A stretch of DNA of 64,000 nt from Rhodopirellula islandica (GCF_001027925.1 NZ_LECT01000019.1:1-64000), one strand, 5' to 3'. Counted from the first letter of the stretch, positions 1-9,786 are shown. The notes: generated from the letters alone by a model not told the origin. A program made the numbers and translations.

Positions 1-334
1 GCAACTCCCGGCTACCATCTGACATCCCTACCGGGATGAAGAAAGACAGCAAGCCGGAAGAAAAATTGCATTCGCTATCCGAACGCCAACATCAAACATT
101 TCGCAGCCCAGGCGAACGCCCAAACGGCTCACAAGGTGAAACCCAATCATTCTTGCGTAGCGGCTTTGGAGTCGGTCGAGCCGTGGAGGTGGCTGGCATG
201 ATTTTGGTTGGTGGGTTAGGAAAGGTTCGGCCGCCTGCTAGCATTGTCGCTGAGCGTTGGATGCATCAAACGCTCCAGGGTTTGAACCCGCTTGTTCGGC
301 CCACTCACCTTTCCATCTCCACTGTTGATCGACC
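1..334. other. Intergenic repeat-bearing stretch before gltX
   Basis: No convincing gene is seen here. The first 45 bases hold a small hairpin (CCCTACCGGGA type) resembling 30660-30693. Bases 59-114 are one copy of a three-copy repeat. Bases 114-133 share the string AACGCCCAAACGGCTCACA with 32409-32427. The short open frames across it read through these repeats and are not believable proteins. Confidence 0.6.
59..114 (+). repeat. Dispersed ~55-bp repeat, copy 1
   Basis: This copy begins GAAAAATTGC and ends CAAACATTTCGCAGCCCAGG. The same two ends, at the same spacing, occur at 7737-7791 (GAAAACTTGC ... CAAACATTTAGTAGCCCAGC) and 25008-25060 (GAAACTTGC ... CAAAGATTGAACAGCCCAGG). The middle is poorly conserved. 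All three copies are intergenic and on the same strand of the window. Confidence 0.6.
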
Positions 335-1885
335 ATGATTCGCACGCGATTTGCCCCCAGCCCGACCGGATACTTGCACATCGGCGGCGTCCGTACCGCA
401 CTTTTCAATTGGCTGCTCGCGAAACAGGCTGGCGGGCAATTCATCCTGCGAATCGACGACACGGACGCGGGACGCAATGTCGAGGCGGCCCTGAAACCGA
501 TCCTGGACGGTTTTCGTTGGCTCGGGATGGACTGGGACGAAGGCCCCGATGTCGGCGGCCCCCACGGTCCCTACTTCCAATCACAGCGAGGCGATTTGTA
601 CCGAGCCGCGGCTGAGAAGCTGCTCGCCGACGGTCACGCCTACCGTGATTTTGCCAAGCCCGATGAGTTGCAGGCACTGCGCGAAGAAGCTCAAAAAGCC
701 GGCGAGGCATTTGTCTACGATCGCCGCTGGATGGCGGAAGACGAAGCGGCCGCGGCCAAGTTCGAAGCCGAAGGTCGCCAAGGCGTCCTGCGTCTGAAGA
801 TGCCCCGCGAAGGACAATGCGTGATCCAAGATTTGATCCGCGGCGAAGTCGTCGTGGAATGGGCGTCGGAACAAGACCATGTGATCGCGCGTGCTGACGG
901 CAGCCCGCTGTATCACCTGGCCAGCGTCGTCGATGATCACGAACTGAAGATCACGCACGTCGTTCGGGCCGCGGAACACCTGCCCAACACGGCTCGCCAA
1001 GTCTTCATCGCTCAATCCCTCGGGTATGACCTGCCGATCTACGCTCACCTGCCCTATGTGGCTGAGCCCGGTGGATCTGCCAAGTTGAGCAAGCGAAAAC
1101 TCGACAAGTACAAGAAGAACCGCGACTTCGCAGTGTTGCTGGCTCACGGCGAAAAGATTGCCGAGCGTTGCAACATGCAAATCGACGCGGACACGTTCAA
1201 TCCCGTGCTGGTCGATTTCTATCGTGAAATCGGATTCTTGCCCGATGCGTTGCTCAACTACCTGTTGTTGCTGGGTTGGTCGCTGGACGGCGAAACCGAA
1301 AAGTTCACGGTCGCGGAAATGATCGAGAAGTTCACTCTGGACCGAGTCAACAAGGCTCCTGCTTCATTCGACCCTGCCAAATTGCAATCGTTCGAAGGCG
1401 ATGCGTTCGCGGCATTGTCCGACGAGAAACGAGCCGAGTTGGTTCGCCCGTTTGCGGTCGCCGCTGGCTTTGTTGCCGAAGGTGATTCCGATGAAACGTT
1501 GAACGAGGTTCTGGCTGCTGCCGGTGATCGTTTGAAGATGGCCGGCGACATCATCGATTTCGACTACTGCTTCGTGGACGACTATGCCATCGACGAAAAG
1601 GCGTACGAGAAACGTTTGGTCAAGGCCGATGGCGCGAAGGAGTTGCTTGCGAAGCTGAACGAGACTTTGAAAGCAGCGACCGAGTTTGACGCGGCCAGCG
1701 TGGAAACCACGGTGAAGTCATTCTGCGAATCGGAAGGCATCAAGATCGGCCAAATCATTCACGCCTTGCGAGTCGCGACGACGGGAGCGGCCAGCGGATT
1801 CGGCATGTTTGAAACGCTGGCGGTTCTGGGCCAAGCCAAGGTGACAGCACGAATCGAAAAAACGATCGCTGGTCTGCCAGCGTAG
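335..1885 (+). CDS. gltX: Glutamyl-tRNA synthetase
   Basis: Cytoplasmic enzyme that charges tRNA-Glu with glutamate using ATP. The class I HIGH motif reads HIGG at residues 15-18, inside [13 protein letters not shown]. The KMSKS-type loop reads KLSKR at 250-254. At 516 residues it is a little longer than the usual 470-490. Directly after KLSKR there is an extra charged stretch of roughly 35 residues (about 255-290) before the normal continuation [15 protein letters not shown]. The ATG at 335 gives the usual [13 protein letters not shown]-terminus. No gene lies upstream on this strand in the window. Whether the enzyme is discriminating (Glu only) or also charges tRNA-Gln cannot be told by eye. 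Confidence 0.96.
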   Translation: MIRTRFAPSPTGYLHIGGVRTALFNWLLAKQAGGQFILRIDDTDAGRNVEAALKPILDGFRWLGMDWDEGPDVGGPHGPYFQSQRGDLYRAAAEKLLADGHAYRDFAKPDELQALREEAQKAGEAFVYDRRWMAEDEAAAAKFEAEGRQGVLRLKMPREGQCVIQDLIRGEVVVEWASEQDHVIARADGSPLYHLASVVDDHELKITHVVRAAEHLPNTARQVFIAQSLGYDLPIYAHLPYVAEPGGSAKLSKRKLDKYKKNRDFAVLLAHGEKIAERCNMQIDADTFNPVLVDFYREIGFLPDALLNYLLLLGWSLDGETEKFTVAEMIEKFTLDRVNKAPASFDPAKLQSFEGDAFAALSDEKRAELVRPFAVAAGFVAEGDSDETLNEVLAAAGDRLKMAGDIIDFDYCFVDDYAIDEKAYEKRLVKADGAKELLAKLNETLKAATEFDAASVETTVKSFCESEGIKIGQIIHALRVATTGAASGFGMFETLAVLGQAKVTARIEKTIAGLPA

Positions 1886-1950
1886 AGCCGTTGCCCGCAA
1901 CGGTTCGCGTGATCAGGTCTCAGCCGGAGCAATGCACGGTCATTGCTCAC
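1886..1950. terminator. Possible hairpins between gltX and the ABC permease
   Basis: Two inverted repeats lie between the converging ends of gltX and the permease gene: CCGTTG/CAACGG (1888-1893 and 1898-1903) and GAGCAATG/CATTGCTC (1927-1934 and 1941-1948). The second overlaps the permease stop codon. Neither is followed by a clear T-run, so intrinsic termination is only a guess. Confidence 0.35.
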
Positions 1951-3170
1951 CCGAATTGGCGGCGGAAGTACCCCATGCTCATCCCGTAGATGGCAGCTCC
2001 GAACAGAGCAATGGCGAGGATCGAATCCCACAATAACCCAATGCCGGACCCTTTGAGCATGATGCCGAGGCTGGCGTCGATGTAGTGATGCAGCGGCGCG
2101 ATGGCGCTGACAGCGCGAAGCACCGGCGGCATGTTCTCGGGCGGCGTCCATGCTCCTGAGAGGAAGACCATGGGGATGAAGATCAAGGCGGTCAGCATGC
2201 CGACTTGGGCCAAGTTCCTGGCGATGGTCGCCAGCAGCATTCCGATCCCAGCGGTCGTGAAAACATAAATCGCGGTCACTGCCATGAACAGCGTCAGGCT
2301 GCCGCGAAAAGGGACGCCAAAGAAGGGTTGCAAGATCAGATGAATCGTGATCATGGTGCCCACCAGGATCACACTGGTCATGGCGAGCACCTTGGGAAAC
2401 ATCATTTGAAACGTCGACAGCGGTGAAACCAAGAGTTGTTCAACGGTGCCGCGTTCTTTCTCACGGGCCATCGCAGAGGCCGGCAGCAGGATCGCAAACA
2501 TCGTGATGACATTGAGCATCTCCACGACGGACATGAACCACGCGTCGTCCTGATTGGCGTTGTACCAAACACGATGTTCTTCGTGGATGATCGGCGCAGC
2601 TTGTTCGTTCAGGCCGATGCCTTCTCGCTGCATCGCGGCCTCCAGTCCATATTGCCCGACAATCTGCTCACCATAGCTGGTCGCCAAAAATCCCAGGACG
2701 GGGTTCGAAGTGTCGATCTGCAATTGCACGCTGGTGGTTTCGCCGGCCAAGAGGGATTCCTGAAACTGCGGCGGGATATCGAGCACCATCATCGCTTCCC
2801 CGCGGTCGAGCAAATCAATGCTCTCGCCGTGATTGAGAACTTCGCCATCGATGCTGAATTGAGGCGGGCGAAAGCGATGGATCAGTTCTCGCGACGCGAA
2901 GCTGTGATCGGAATCGTGGATCTGCAAGGCTCCATTCTGCAATTGCATGCTGACTCCTGATCCGGCCAGGAAGACTTCCAGCGTGAAGGCGTACAGCATG
3001 AACACAATCAAAATTCGATCGCGGTAGAGCTGCAGGTACTCTTTGATCGTCATCACTCGCATGCGGTTCCACCACACAACGAATGCTCGGCCGCGACGGG
3101 GGCGAGCCTCTGGTTCGTCAGCCGCGTGCTGCGGACGTCGTTCTCCTGCTGTTCGAGTTTCGGGACTCAT
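1947..3170 (-). CDS. ABC-2 type transporter permease (last gene of efflux operon)
   Basis: Inner-membrane permease subunit of an ABC-2 exporter, 407 residues. It has a basic N-terminus, one membrane segment near residues 52-70 (ILIVFMLYAFTLEVFLAGSG), a large extracytoplasmic loop, and then about five membrane segments from residue 215 to the C-terminus, the normal ABC2_membrane_3 layout. The cytoplasmic loop carries the typical AREKERGTVEQLLVSPL sequence. Its ATG overlaps the stop of the preceding permease as ATGA (3167-3170), implying translational coupling. Together with the double ATPase and HlyD protein it resembles the E. coli YhhJ/RbbA/YhiI arrangement. The substrate is unknown; drugs or other amphiphiles are plausible. 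Confidence 0.9.
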   Translation of the reverse strand: MSPETRTAGERRPQHAADEPEARPRRGRAFVVWWNRMRVMTIKEYLQLYRDRILIVFMLYAFTLEVFLAGSGVSMQLQNGALQIHDSDHSFASRELIHRFRPPQFSIDGEVLNHGESIDLLDRGEAMMVLDIPPQFQESLLAGETTSVQLQIDTSNPVLGFLATSYGEQIVGQYGLEAAMQREGIGLNEQAAPIIHEEHRVWYNANQDDAWFMSVVEMLNVITMFAILLPASAMAREKERGTVEQLLVSPLSTFQMMFPKVLAMTSVILVGTMITIHLILQPFFGVPFRGSLTLFMAVTAIYVFTTAGIGMLLATIARNLAQVGMLTALIFIPMVFLSGAWTPPENMPPVLRAVSAIAPLHHYIDASLGIMLKGSGIGLLWDSILAIALFGAAIYGMSMGYFRRQFG

Positions 3171-4321
3171 GTGCTGGGCCTTTTGTGGAACATTCGATAT
3201 CCGATTGTCATCAGCCCAGCTGCGTAGAACGCCAGGACCAGAACATCAGGCCATAGCTCACGCAGTCCCACCCCTTTCATGAAGGTGCCGACGATGATGT
3301 TGGTGTAGTACATCGCCGGCAGTCCATGGGCGGTCATTTGTGCCGTTGGACTGAGCGATGAAATCGGCACGATCACTCCCGAATAGAGGATGGAAGGGAT
3401 GACCGTGACGATGAAGGTCACCACCATGGCGGCCACTTGGGTTCGCACCAGGACGGAGACAACCAATCCCAGACCGGTGGTGCAAATGATGTACAGCAGC
3501 GTTGCCGGGATGAAGAACAACAGGCTGCCTTTGAAGGGAGCACCAAAGAGCTGGGTCGCGATCAGCCAGAGAATCACCGCATTGGCGGAGGAAATGCCCA
3601 CATAGGGAATCAGTTTCCCAATCAGGAATTCGAGTCTTGTGACAGTCGATGAATAGATGTTGTAGATCGACCCGCGTTCTTTTTCGCGAACGATTCCGAG
3701 TGCCGTGTAGAACGGGGGCGTCATCATCAAGATGACCATGATCAGCCGCGGGGCAATCGCCCAATCGCTTTTCATGCTTTGGTTGTAGAGATACCTCGCT
3801 TCCAAGGTGACCGGACGGATGGACGTGGCGGCTTGCGCCAATGGGATTCCGCGGCGTTTGGAGATATACGATGCCAGCACTTCGCTGGAGAACGAGGTGT
3901 TCATCGCCAGCACGTACCCCTTGGTCGTTTGGGCACGAAACGGAAACGTCCCGTCGATCAGGGTTTGCACCACCACCGGCCGGCCACCAAGAAGTTCCTT
4001 TTGGAAGTTCTCCGGGAGAATGATGGCAGCACGGATTTTGTTGTCCGCTAACAGAGGCGACAGGTCGTGCACGTCGAGCGCGTACCCCTTGAAATCAAAG
4101 TAGCGTGAGTCGATGTAGCGGTAAGCATATTCGCGGCTCAGGTTTGTCCCGTCACGATCCACAATCGCGAGTGGGATGTCTTCGACGTCCAGTGAGAGGC
4201 CATACCCAACGACGAGCATCAACGAGACTGGCACCAGGAACGTGAGCGCGAGAAACATGCGGTCTCGCACGATCTCTCGCCATTCTTTGGATGCCACGGC
4301 GGCGACGCGACGCAGATTCAT
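3167..4321 (-). CDS. ABC-2 type transporter permease (first of two)
   Basis: Second inner-membrane permease of the same exporter, 384 residues. A membrane segment at about 24-44 is followed by an extracytoplasmic domain and about five C-terminal membrane segments. The loop IVREKERGSIYNIYSSTVTRLEFLIGKLIPY is the usual ABC2_membrane_3 signature. It overlaps the upstream ATPase gene by the four bases ATGA (4318-4321) and the downstream permease the same way. Two non-identical permeases suggest a heterodimeric channel driven by the double ATPase. Ligand unknown. Confidence 0.9.
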   Translation of the reverse strand: MNLRRVAAVASKEWREIVRDRMFLALTFLVPVSLMLVVGYGLSLDVEDIPLAIVDRDGTNLSREYAYRYIDSRYFDFKGYALDVHDLSPLLADNKIRAAIILPENFQKELLGGRPVVVQTLIDGTFPFRAQTTKGYVLAMNTSFSSEVLASYISKRRGIPLAQAATSIRPVTLEARYLYNQSMKSDWAIAPRLIMVILMMTPPFYTALGIVREKERGSIYNIYSSTVTRLEFLIGKLIPYVGISSANAVILWLIATQLFGAPFKGSLLFFIPATLLYIICTTGLGLVVSVLVRTQVAAMVVTFIVTVIPSILYSGVIVPISSLSPTAQMTAHGLPAMYYTNIIVGTFMKGVGLRELWPDVLVLAFYAAGLMTIGYRMFHKRPST

Positions 4322-6342
4322 TGCGTTTCCCCGTTTGCTCTCGCGTCGGCTTTTTCAAGGGCAAGGACGCGGTTCACAAACACGTCTTCCATCGTCAGCG
4401 GTTGTTCCAACACCGACAGCACCTCAATGTTGGACTGCTTCAAAGCGTCCCTGACTCGCTGTTCGGCGACCGCTGGATCCGACGCGAGGAAGTGAATGCG
4501 TTTGCCGAACAAAGACACCCCTGGAAACCCTTCTGATTCGAGGACTTCGAGGGCGGCCAACGGATTGTCCGTGGTGACTTCAAGCAGTTGGCCCGATTCG
4601 TTTCGCAAGCTCGCTTTGAGTTCGCTCGGCGAAGCGTCGGCAAAGACGCGTCCGGCGTACATCATCGCAATGTGGTCGCAGTGTTCCGCTTCGCTCATGT
4701 AGTGTGTGGTGACAAGAATCGCCACGCCTTCGTTGCGAGACAGGTCAAATATGATGTCCCACAAACGCCGTCTTCCGATCGGGTCGACTCCGGATGTTGG
4801 TTCATCGAGAAACAGGACTTGCGGACGGTGAACCAAAGCACAGCCGATGGCCAGTCGTTGACGCACGCCCATCGGCAGGCTTCCCGAGAGCGAGTTTTCA
4901 CGACCCGACAGTCCAGCCATGTCGATGATCCATTCGGTCCGCTCACGTGCCCGGCGTCGAGAGAGTCCGTAGATCCCTGCGTACAAGCGAATGTTCTCGA
5001 CGACGCTCAGGTCCTGGTACAACGAGAACGCCTGGGACATGTAGCCAATGCGTTCTTTGATCGCCTGACCCGCGCGGCGCATTTCGGCACCGGCAACGCG
5101 GCCCGTTCCTGCCGTCGGCGGCAGCAGACCCGTCAGCATCTTGATGACCGTTGTTTTGCCCGCGCCGTTGGCACCCAGCAGTCCAAAGATCTCACCCTGT
5201 TCGACGCGGAAGTTGACGCGATCGACGGCTCGGAAAGAACCGAATTCTCGCACCAGTTCGTTCGCTTCGATGGCGAGTCCGTCCGCGTGTCGGGCGTTTG
5301 TGTTGGAAGTCGAAGACGCTGTTTGCACGTCATCGTTGTCCGTGAGTCCACGTCGCCGCAGCAAGGCAATGAACACGTCTTCCAGATCCGGTTCCGCAAC
5401 ATGCATTTCATGTGGTGAGAACTTTTCAATCCGAGACGTGACGGCCTGTTTGGCCTGTTCATCGTCAGCGTCGTCGACGAACACGCGGAGCCACGGTCCA
5501 ACCGCTTCGGATTGCGGGAACGTCTGTTTGAGGATCCCCAGCGATTCCGCTTGTGGTTCGGCCTTGGCCTGCACAATTCGGCCTGGAACGAGCGCTGCGA
5601 TCTCGTCCGGTTCACCCCGAGCGAGCACCTTCCCGTCGAACAACAGTGCGGCGTGATGGAATCGCGTTGCTTCGTCCATGTAGGCGGTGGAAACCAACGC
5701 TGTGATTTGTTCTTCTCGCAGCAGTTGAGCAAGAATGCTCCAGAAATCTCGGCGTGAGACCGGGTCGACTCCCGTCGTCGGTTCGTCCAGCACCACGAGT
5801 TGGGGATGGTGGATCAGGCAACAGACCAGCCCTAGCTTTTGCTTCATTCCTCCCGAGAGATTCTTCATCGCCCGATCGCGAAATTTGTCGAGCCGGGTCA
5901 TCTCGAGCAAGCGTTTCTTGCGTTGCTCCAGAATCTCTTTGGGAACCAGTCGGATTTGACCGAAGAAGTCCACGTTTTCTTCGATGGTCAGGTCGGCGTA
6001 AAGGTTCAGCCCCAGGCCTTGTGGCATCAAGCCAATTCGATCTTTGATCGTTTCCGCGGATTGTTCTGAATCAACCTGGGTTCCAAAAACTTCGAGTGTT
6101 CCGCTGTCGTAGGTGAGGACACCTGCGATGGCTTTCATCAGACTGCTCTTACCGGCACCATCGGGACCTATCAGGCCGTAGATCTCTCCGCGACTGATTT
6201 CCAGGTCGATGCCATCGACGGCGATTGTACGACCATAGGTCTTGCGGAATTCTGTGACGCGAACGATCGGTTCGGAAGCAGGTGACGAGGTGGTGTCGGC
6301 GGAGTGACTGCGGCCGGCGTCTACCATTGGGGGTTGGCCCAT
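4318..6342 (-). CDS. Double ABC ATPase of the efflux system (RbbA/YhiH-like, no permease domain)
   Basis: Cytoplasmic protein with two fused ABC ATPase domains that should power the two permeases downstream. Domain 1 has Walker A GPDGAGKSS (about residue 60), signature LSGGMKQKLGL and Walker B LVVLDEPTTGVDP. Domain 2 has Walker A GANGAGKTT (about 390), Walker B VLFLDEPTSGVDP and a degenerate signature, SGSLPMGVRQR. I prefer the ATG at 6342 over the one at 6360 because a perfect AAGGAGGA sits just upstream of it (6349-6356); this gives 674 residues. The start lies inside the end of the HlyD gene (about 20-base overlap). In E. coli RbbA two such domains are fused to a permease; here the permeases are separate. 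Confidence 0.92.
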   Translation of the reverse strand: MGQPPMVDAGRSHSADTTSSPASEPIVRVTEFRKTYGRTIAVDGIDLEISRGEIYGLIGPDGAGKSSLMKAIAGVLTYDSGTLEVFGTQVDSEQSAETIKDRIGLMPQGLGLNLYADLTIEENVDFFGQIRLVPKEILEQRKKRLLEMTRLDKFRDRAMKNLSGGMKQKLGLVCCLIHHPQLVVLDEPTTGVDPVSRRDFWSILAQLLREEQITALVSTAYMDEATRFHHAALLFDGKVLARGEPDEIAALVPGRIVQAKAEPQAESLGILKQTFPQSEAVGPWLRVFVDDADDEQAKQAVTSRIEKFSPHEMHVAEPDLEDVFIALLRRRGLTDNDDVQTASSTSNTNARHADGLAIEANELVREFGSFRAVDRVNFRVEQGEIFGLLGANGAGKTTVIKMLTGLLPPTAGTGRVAGAEMRRAGQAIKERIGYMSQAFSLYQDLSVVENIRLYAGIYGLSRRRARERTEWIIDMAGLSGRENSLSGSLPMGVRQRLAIGCALVHRPQVLFLDEPTSGVDPIGRRRLWDIIFDLSRNEGVAILVTTHYMSEAEHCDHIAMMYAGRVFADASPSELKASLRNESGQLLEVTTDNPLAALEVLESEGFPGVSLFGKRIHFLASDPAVAEQRVRDALKQSNIEVLSVLEQPLTMEDVFVNRVLALEKADARANGETQ

Positions 6343-7430
6343 GGCGTGTCCTCCTTCCATCGCACCACGGCATCGGCTGGCAAACCGGGCGTCAGTCGAT
6401 GATCGGGGTTCTCATCCAAGTACAGCTTGACGGCGTAGACCAGCTTCACGCGTTCATCAGGCGTTTGCACTTCCTTGGGGGTGAATTCAGCCCGGCTCGA
6501 AACGTAGCGGACAGTGGCTGGAAATGGCGTTTCGGGGTAGGCGTCGGTGTGGATCCGTGCGGGCAATTCCAAACGCACCCGTCCGATTTCGACTTCAGGC
6601 ACGTAGACCTTCAGGTACAGGCGGTCGAGATTCACGAGGTCGAACAAGGGGGAACCAGCGGCGACGATCTCACCAATGTCAACGACGCGCGTGGTGATGA
6701 CGCCGTCCGCGGGGGCGGTGATGGTCAAGTCATCGAGGACACTTTGGGCTTCGTCTCGAACGGCTTCTGCGCCCGCCACTTGGGCGGCGAGTGCTTCGAG
6801 TTCTTGCCGTTTGGCCTGAACGCGACGGTCGCCCAGGTTTGCTTCGGCCAGTTGCTTTTCGGCTTGCGTCAAAGCGGTCTCGGCCACGCGCACATCGTTC
6901 TTGGCGACCGTCCAAGCGAGTTCAGCTTCTTCGCCCTTGCGTTGGTCGATGGTTCCACGAGACGCAAGTTCAGTGAATCGCTTGGCGTCGCGAGCCGATT
7001 GCTGCTCGGCGGCTTTCGCTTTTGCAACGACCGCCTTGGCATGCTCCAGCGATGCCTCCGCCGTTTCAATCATCAATGGCACTTCACTTTCGAGCAACTC
7101 GAGCCCTGATTGGGCCGCTCGGTACTGAGCCTGTGCGGCTTGGACGGCCTGCTCGGCTTGTCGTAGTTTGGCCTGGACCTGCTGGCTGTCCAAGCGAGCC
7201 AAAACCTGTCCGGCTTGAACACTGTCGCCTTCGCGAGCAAGTAGTTCGTGAACCTTGCCGGCGAACTTGCTGGCGACGGTGACGTGGTCGCCTTCGATGC
7301 GGCCGTTTGCTTGAACCAGTCCATCGGGCAGCGGTTCCACCCGTCCCCAGCGATCCCAGGCGAAGTAGCCTCCCACCACGCATGCCGCGAGCAACAAGAG
7401 CATGGACAATCGTTTGAATAACTTCGCCAT
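6321..7430 (-). CDS. HlyD/EmrA-family periplasmic adaptor
   Basis: Membrane-fusion protein linking the inner-membrane ABC exporter to a TolC-like channel, 369 residues. It has an N-terminal anchor or signal (LSMLLLLAACVVGGYFAW) and a lipoyl-like half-motif around VTVASKFAGKVHELLAREGDSVQAGQVLARLD. A long alanine/glutamate-rich coiled-coil hairpin follows (about 85-215), then the second lipoyl half ADGVITTRVVDIGEIVAAGSPLFDLV and a beta-barrel region. AGGA lies nine bases before the ATG. It is the first gene of the overlapping adaptor-ATPase-permease-permease group. The TolC-like gene upstream is separated by 436 bp and may have its own promoter. Confidence 0.92.
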   Translation of the reverse strand: MAKLFKRLSMLLLLAACVVGGYFAWDRWGRVEPLPDGLVQANGRIEGDHVTVASKFAGKVHELLAREGDSVQAGQVLARLDSQQVQAKLRQAEQAVQAAQAQYRAAQSGLELLESEVPLMIETAEASLEHAKAVVAKAKAAEQQSARDAKRFTELASRGTIDQRKGEEAELAWTVAKNDVRVAETALTQAEKQLAEANLGDRRVQAKRQELEALAAQVAGAEAVRDEAQSVLDDLTITAPADGVITTRVVDIGEIVAAGSPLFDLVNLDRLYLKVYVPEVEIGRVRLELPARIHTDAYPETPFPATVRYVSSRAEFTPKEVQTPDERVKLVYAVKLYLDENPDHRLTPGLPADAVVRWKEDTPWANPQW

Positions 7431-7866
7431 CGTGACGGATCCTGATCATGAAGAAGATCGCCGTCACTTCAAACGAAATTGCAAACTCGATTCGCTCTGC
7501 CTTTGTTCGTGGACGACAAACAGCAGACGCCTCAAAGCACAGGGTGTGCCATTGTCATCCAAGGTGCCCAAAGGCACGGTCGCACGAGAGACGGACTTGA
7601 TATCCGACGGGACCAGACTGCTGGTGTGACGACATCGCACTGCCGGGCAGGGGGCAGCGAGCGTATTTGCACAAGCTTCCGCAGAGCCGATGCCTCCTGA
7701 GCAGGTCGGGGCGAGGGGAGCCAGGACATTTCAGATGAAAACTTGCGCAAACGAATAGGCTCCACAACACCAAACATTTAGTAGCCCAGCGTCGGCCCCG
7801 GTTGCACATGGGGGCAACAACGCTAACCGAAACAGTTCGAATGCAGAAAGACTCCTGCCGATCTGC
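7431..7866. other. Intergenic gap between the TolC-like and HlyD genes
   Basis: This 436-bp stretch lies between two minus-strand genes of the same export system. Apart from the repeat copy at 7737-7791 I see no gene, RNA or clear terminator. The promoter of the adaptor-ATPase-permease operon probably lies in the part near 7431-7600. Confidence 0.5.
7737..7791 (+). repeat. Dispersed ~55-bp repeat, copy 2
   Basis: This copy starts GAAAACTTGCGCAAAC and ends CAACACCAAACATTTAGTAG followed by CCCAGC. It matches copies at 59-114 and 25008-25060 at both ends. It lies between the TolC-like and HlyD genes. Confidence 0.6.
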
Positions 7867-9417
7867 TTACAGATTGCCGGTTGCTCGGTCGAGCATCACG
7901 CGAGCGAGGGCGGCGTCATACTTCGCCGAGAAATAGCTGTTGCGACTTTGCGCCAACAACGTCTGAGCGTCCAAGGCTTCGGTGTTGGTGCCGACTCCTT
8001 GGCGGTAGCGGTCCAGGGCTGACTGAAGGTTTTCTTCCGCCTGTTCAACGGATGTTTCGGCGACCAGGATACGGTCGTTCGCGTTTTGTAGATTGAGCCA
8101 GGACTGCTTGACTTGCAATGCGATGCGGCTTTCCAGGTCTTGTTTGAGCCGAGCCAACGCGGAGGCCTGCTGTCGGAGTGCGGCGGCTTTGTTGCGAGCG
8201 ACTCCGCCATCAAAAAGGGTCCATTCAGCCAATAGAGAAGCGGACCAAAATCCTTCGTGCGTGAGGTTTTCATTTTCAAGAAAACTGAATCCGCCCGCGG
8301 CACCCACCTGAGGTCCCAAAGCCGCCAGTTCACGCTTTGCTTGATGACGAAGTGCGTTTGATTTGTGGGCGACTGCCTGCAATTCAGATCGTTGTGCCAG
8401 TGCCGTTGCAATCAATTCATTGGGCCCAGCATCGGCCGGCAGTCCAACCGCCTCGAATTCCGAATTCATGGGTTGCGAATTCGAAATCTCGGCGAGTGTC
8501 ACCGGTGCGTCCAGCGGTCGTCCGACATAGCGATTGTAGGCTGCGCGTGCGAGATCGAGCCCATTGGTCGCTTGCAGGTGCTTGTCGCGAGCCTCGGAAA
8601 GGGTGGTTTTGACGGCCAAGACATCGCTGTTGGCGACCACACCTTCTCCAAATAAATCCTGGACATCCACCAAATGCTTCTCCAGCGTGACGACGCTGAT
8701 CCGAGCGACTTCGACGAGTTTGGCCGCCTTCAAGACATTCACAAACGCTTCGGCCACCTCCATTTTTAAGTCGTGCCGTTCGGAGCGTTGGTCGAAACGC
8801 GACGCGTGCACATTGGCGCAGGTGGCGTCAATGGTGCTGCTAATCCGCCCACTCGTGTAAACGGGGACTGACGCGAAAGTGGCGGATGAAAAGAAATCCT
8901 TTTCTCCGATCGGCAGGGAACTGAAACCGAGGAAGGCCAGTCCAGGAACGTCGACCCCAATTCCAGGTTCTCGATCCAGGGCGGTGTAAGAATTGAACGT
9001 TCTCAGGGAAGGGTTTCGGGCCGACTTCGCTGCCTCGTGAGCGTAGACGGCGGCCCCGGTCACATTGGCTTTGGATTGCAGTTTCTGATCCACTGCGACT
9101 GCCATTGCCCAGGCTTCTGGCAGCGATTCGCCACCGGTGGAATTCAGTTCGATGCTGTCCAGCACGACGGGGGGCGGTGTTGGTTCCTCCGCCATTTCCA
9201 TGTCGTTCAGCTCCAGATTCGCCTCGACGTCTGTGAAGCTAGCCAGGCTGACAGGTGGCGACAGGTTCGCGGGAACGCTTGTCTCGCTCGGTGAATGCGC
9301 TGCCGCAAGGGGATTGCTGACGGTGGTGGTGTCAGCCAATCGGTGCGTGCCCGACCCGGCGCAACCGATCGCGTTGACCAACAAGACAGCCATGGCAGTT
9401 TGGAATCGTGAATGCAT
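7867..9417 (-). CDS. TolC-family outer-membrane efflux lipoprotein
   Basis: Outer-membrane channel component, 516 residues from the ATG at 9417. That start gives a short basic end, a hydrophobic stretch and a lipobox ending in Cys (NAIGC), so the product is probably a lipoprotein; the longer frame from 9468 adds 17 unlikely residues. The body shows the paired helical repeats of TolC/OEP proteins, such as ALDRYRQGVGTNTEALDAQ and LFGEGVVANSDVLAVKTTLSEA. The N-terminal 100 residues are a proline/serine-rich spacer. It is co-directional with the HlyD/ABC genes downstream and most likely completes a tripartite exporter with them. Confidence 0.9.
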   Translation of the reverse strand: MHSRFQTAMAVLLVNAIGCAGSGTHRLADTTTVSNPLAAAHSPSETSVPANLSPPVSLASFTDVEANLELNDMEMAEEPTPPPVVLDSIELNSTGGESLPEAWAMAVAVDQKLQSKANVTGAAVYAHEAAKSARNPSLRTFNSYTALDREPGIGVDVPGLAFLGFSSLPIGEKDFFSSATFASVPVYTSGRISSTIDATCANVHASRFDQRSERHDLKMEVAEAFVNVLKAAKLVEVARISVVTLEKHLVDVQDLFGEGVVANSDVLAVKTTLSEARDKHLQATNGLDLARAAYNRYVGRPLDAPVTLAEISNSQPMNSEFEAVGLPADAGPNELIATALAQRSELQAVAHKSNALRHQAKRELAALGPQVGAAGGFSFLENENLTHEGFWSASLLAEWTLFDGGVARNKAAALRQQASALARLKQDLESRIALQVKQSWLNLQNANDRILVAETSVEQAEENLQSALDRYRQGVGTNTEALDAQTLLAQSRNSYFSAKYDAALARVMLDRATGNL

Positions 9418-9786
9418 TCTGGAAGCCCTGGACAACACAAATCGGGTGTGGAAGTCGTTCGGCTGCAAACGGCAGGGCCGGATCTCAACGACTGTTCACG
9501 ACATTCCCTGTTTTCGTCACACCCGCTAGGAAGGTCTTAACTGGCCGGTCGAGCAAGGAGGAACCGGCAGGATCGTTACAACGCGAATCACCGCAATCGT
9601 TCCAGTCCGCAAGGTCAACGATGTCAGAGCATCTTCTCCCAAGCAGGTCGCTTTTGGCCGCCTGCGGTCCCCAGCGGCACGTCGCTTGCCCTCTTTGCCA
9701 TCGCTTGCCGGTCGTCATTGATGAGCCGCTTGCCAGTCGCGGGGCGATGGGACGTCCCCAAGAGCCAACCACACAAGGAAAACAAA
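9418..9786. other. Divergent intergenic region (TolC-like gene / SpoIIAA-like gene)
   Basis: About 370 bp separates two divergent genes and must hold both promoters. I see no repeat, RNA gene or credible small protein in it. Confidence 0.4.

Noticed and set aside
36-338. 100-codon frame before gltX
   Set aside because: It reads through dispersed repeats and ends inside the gltX start region.
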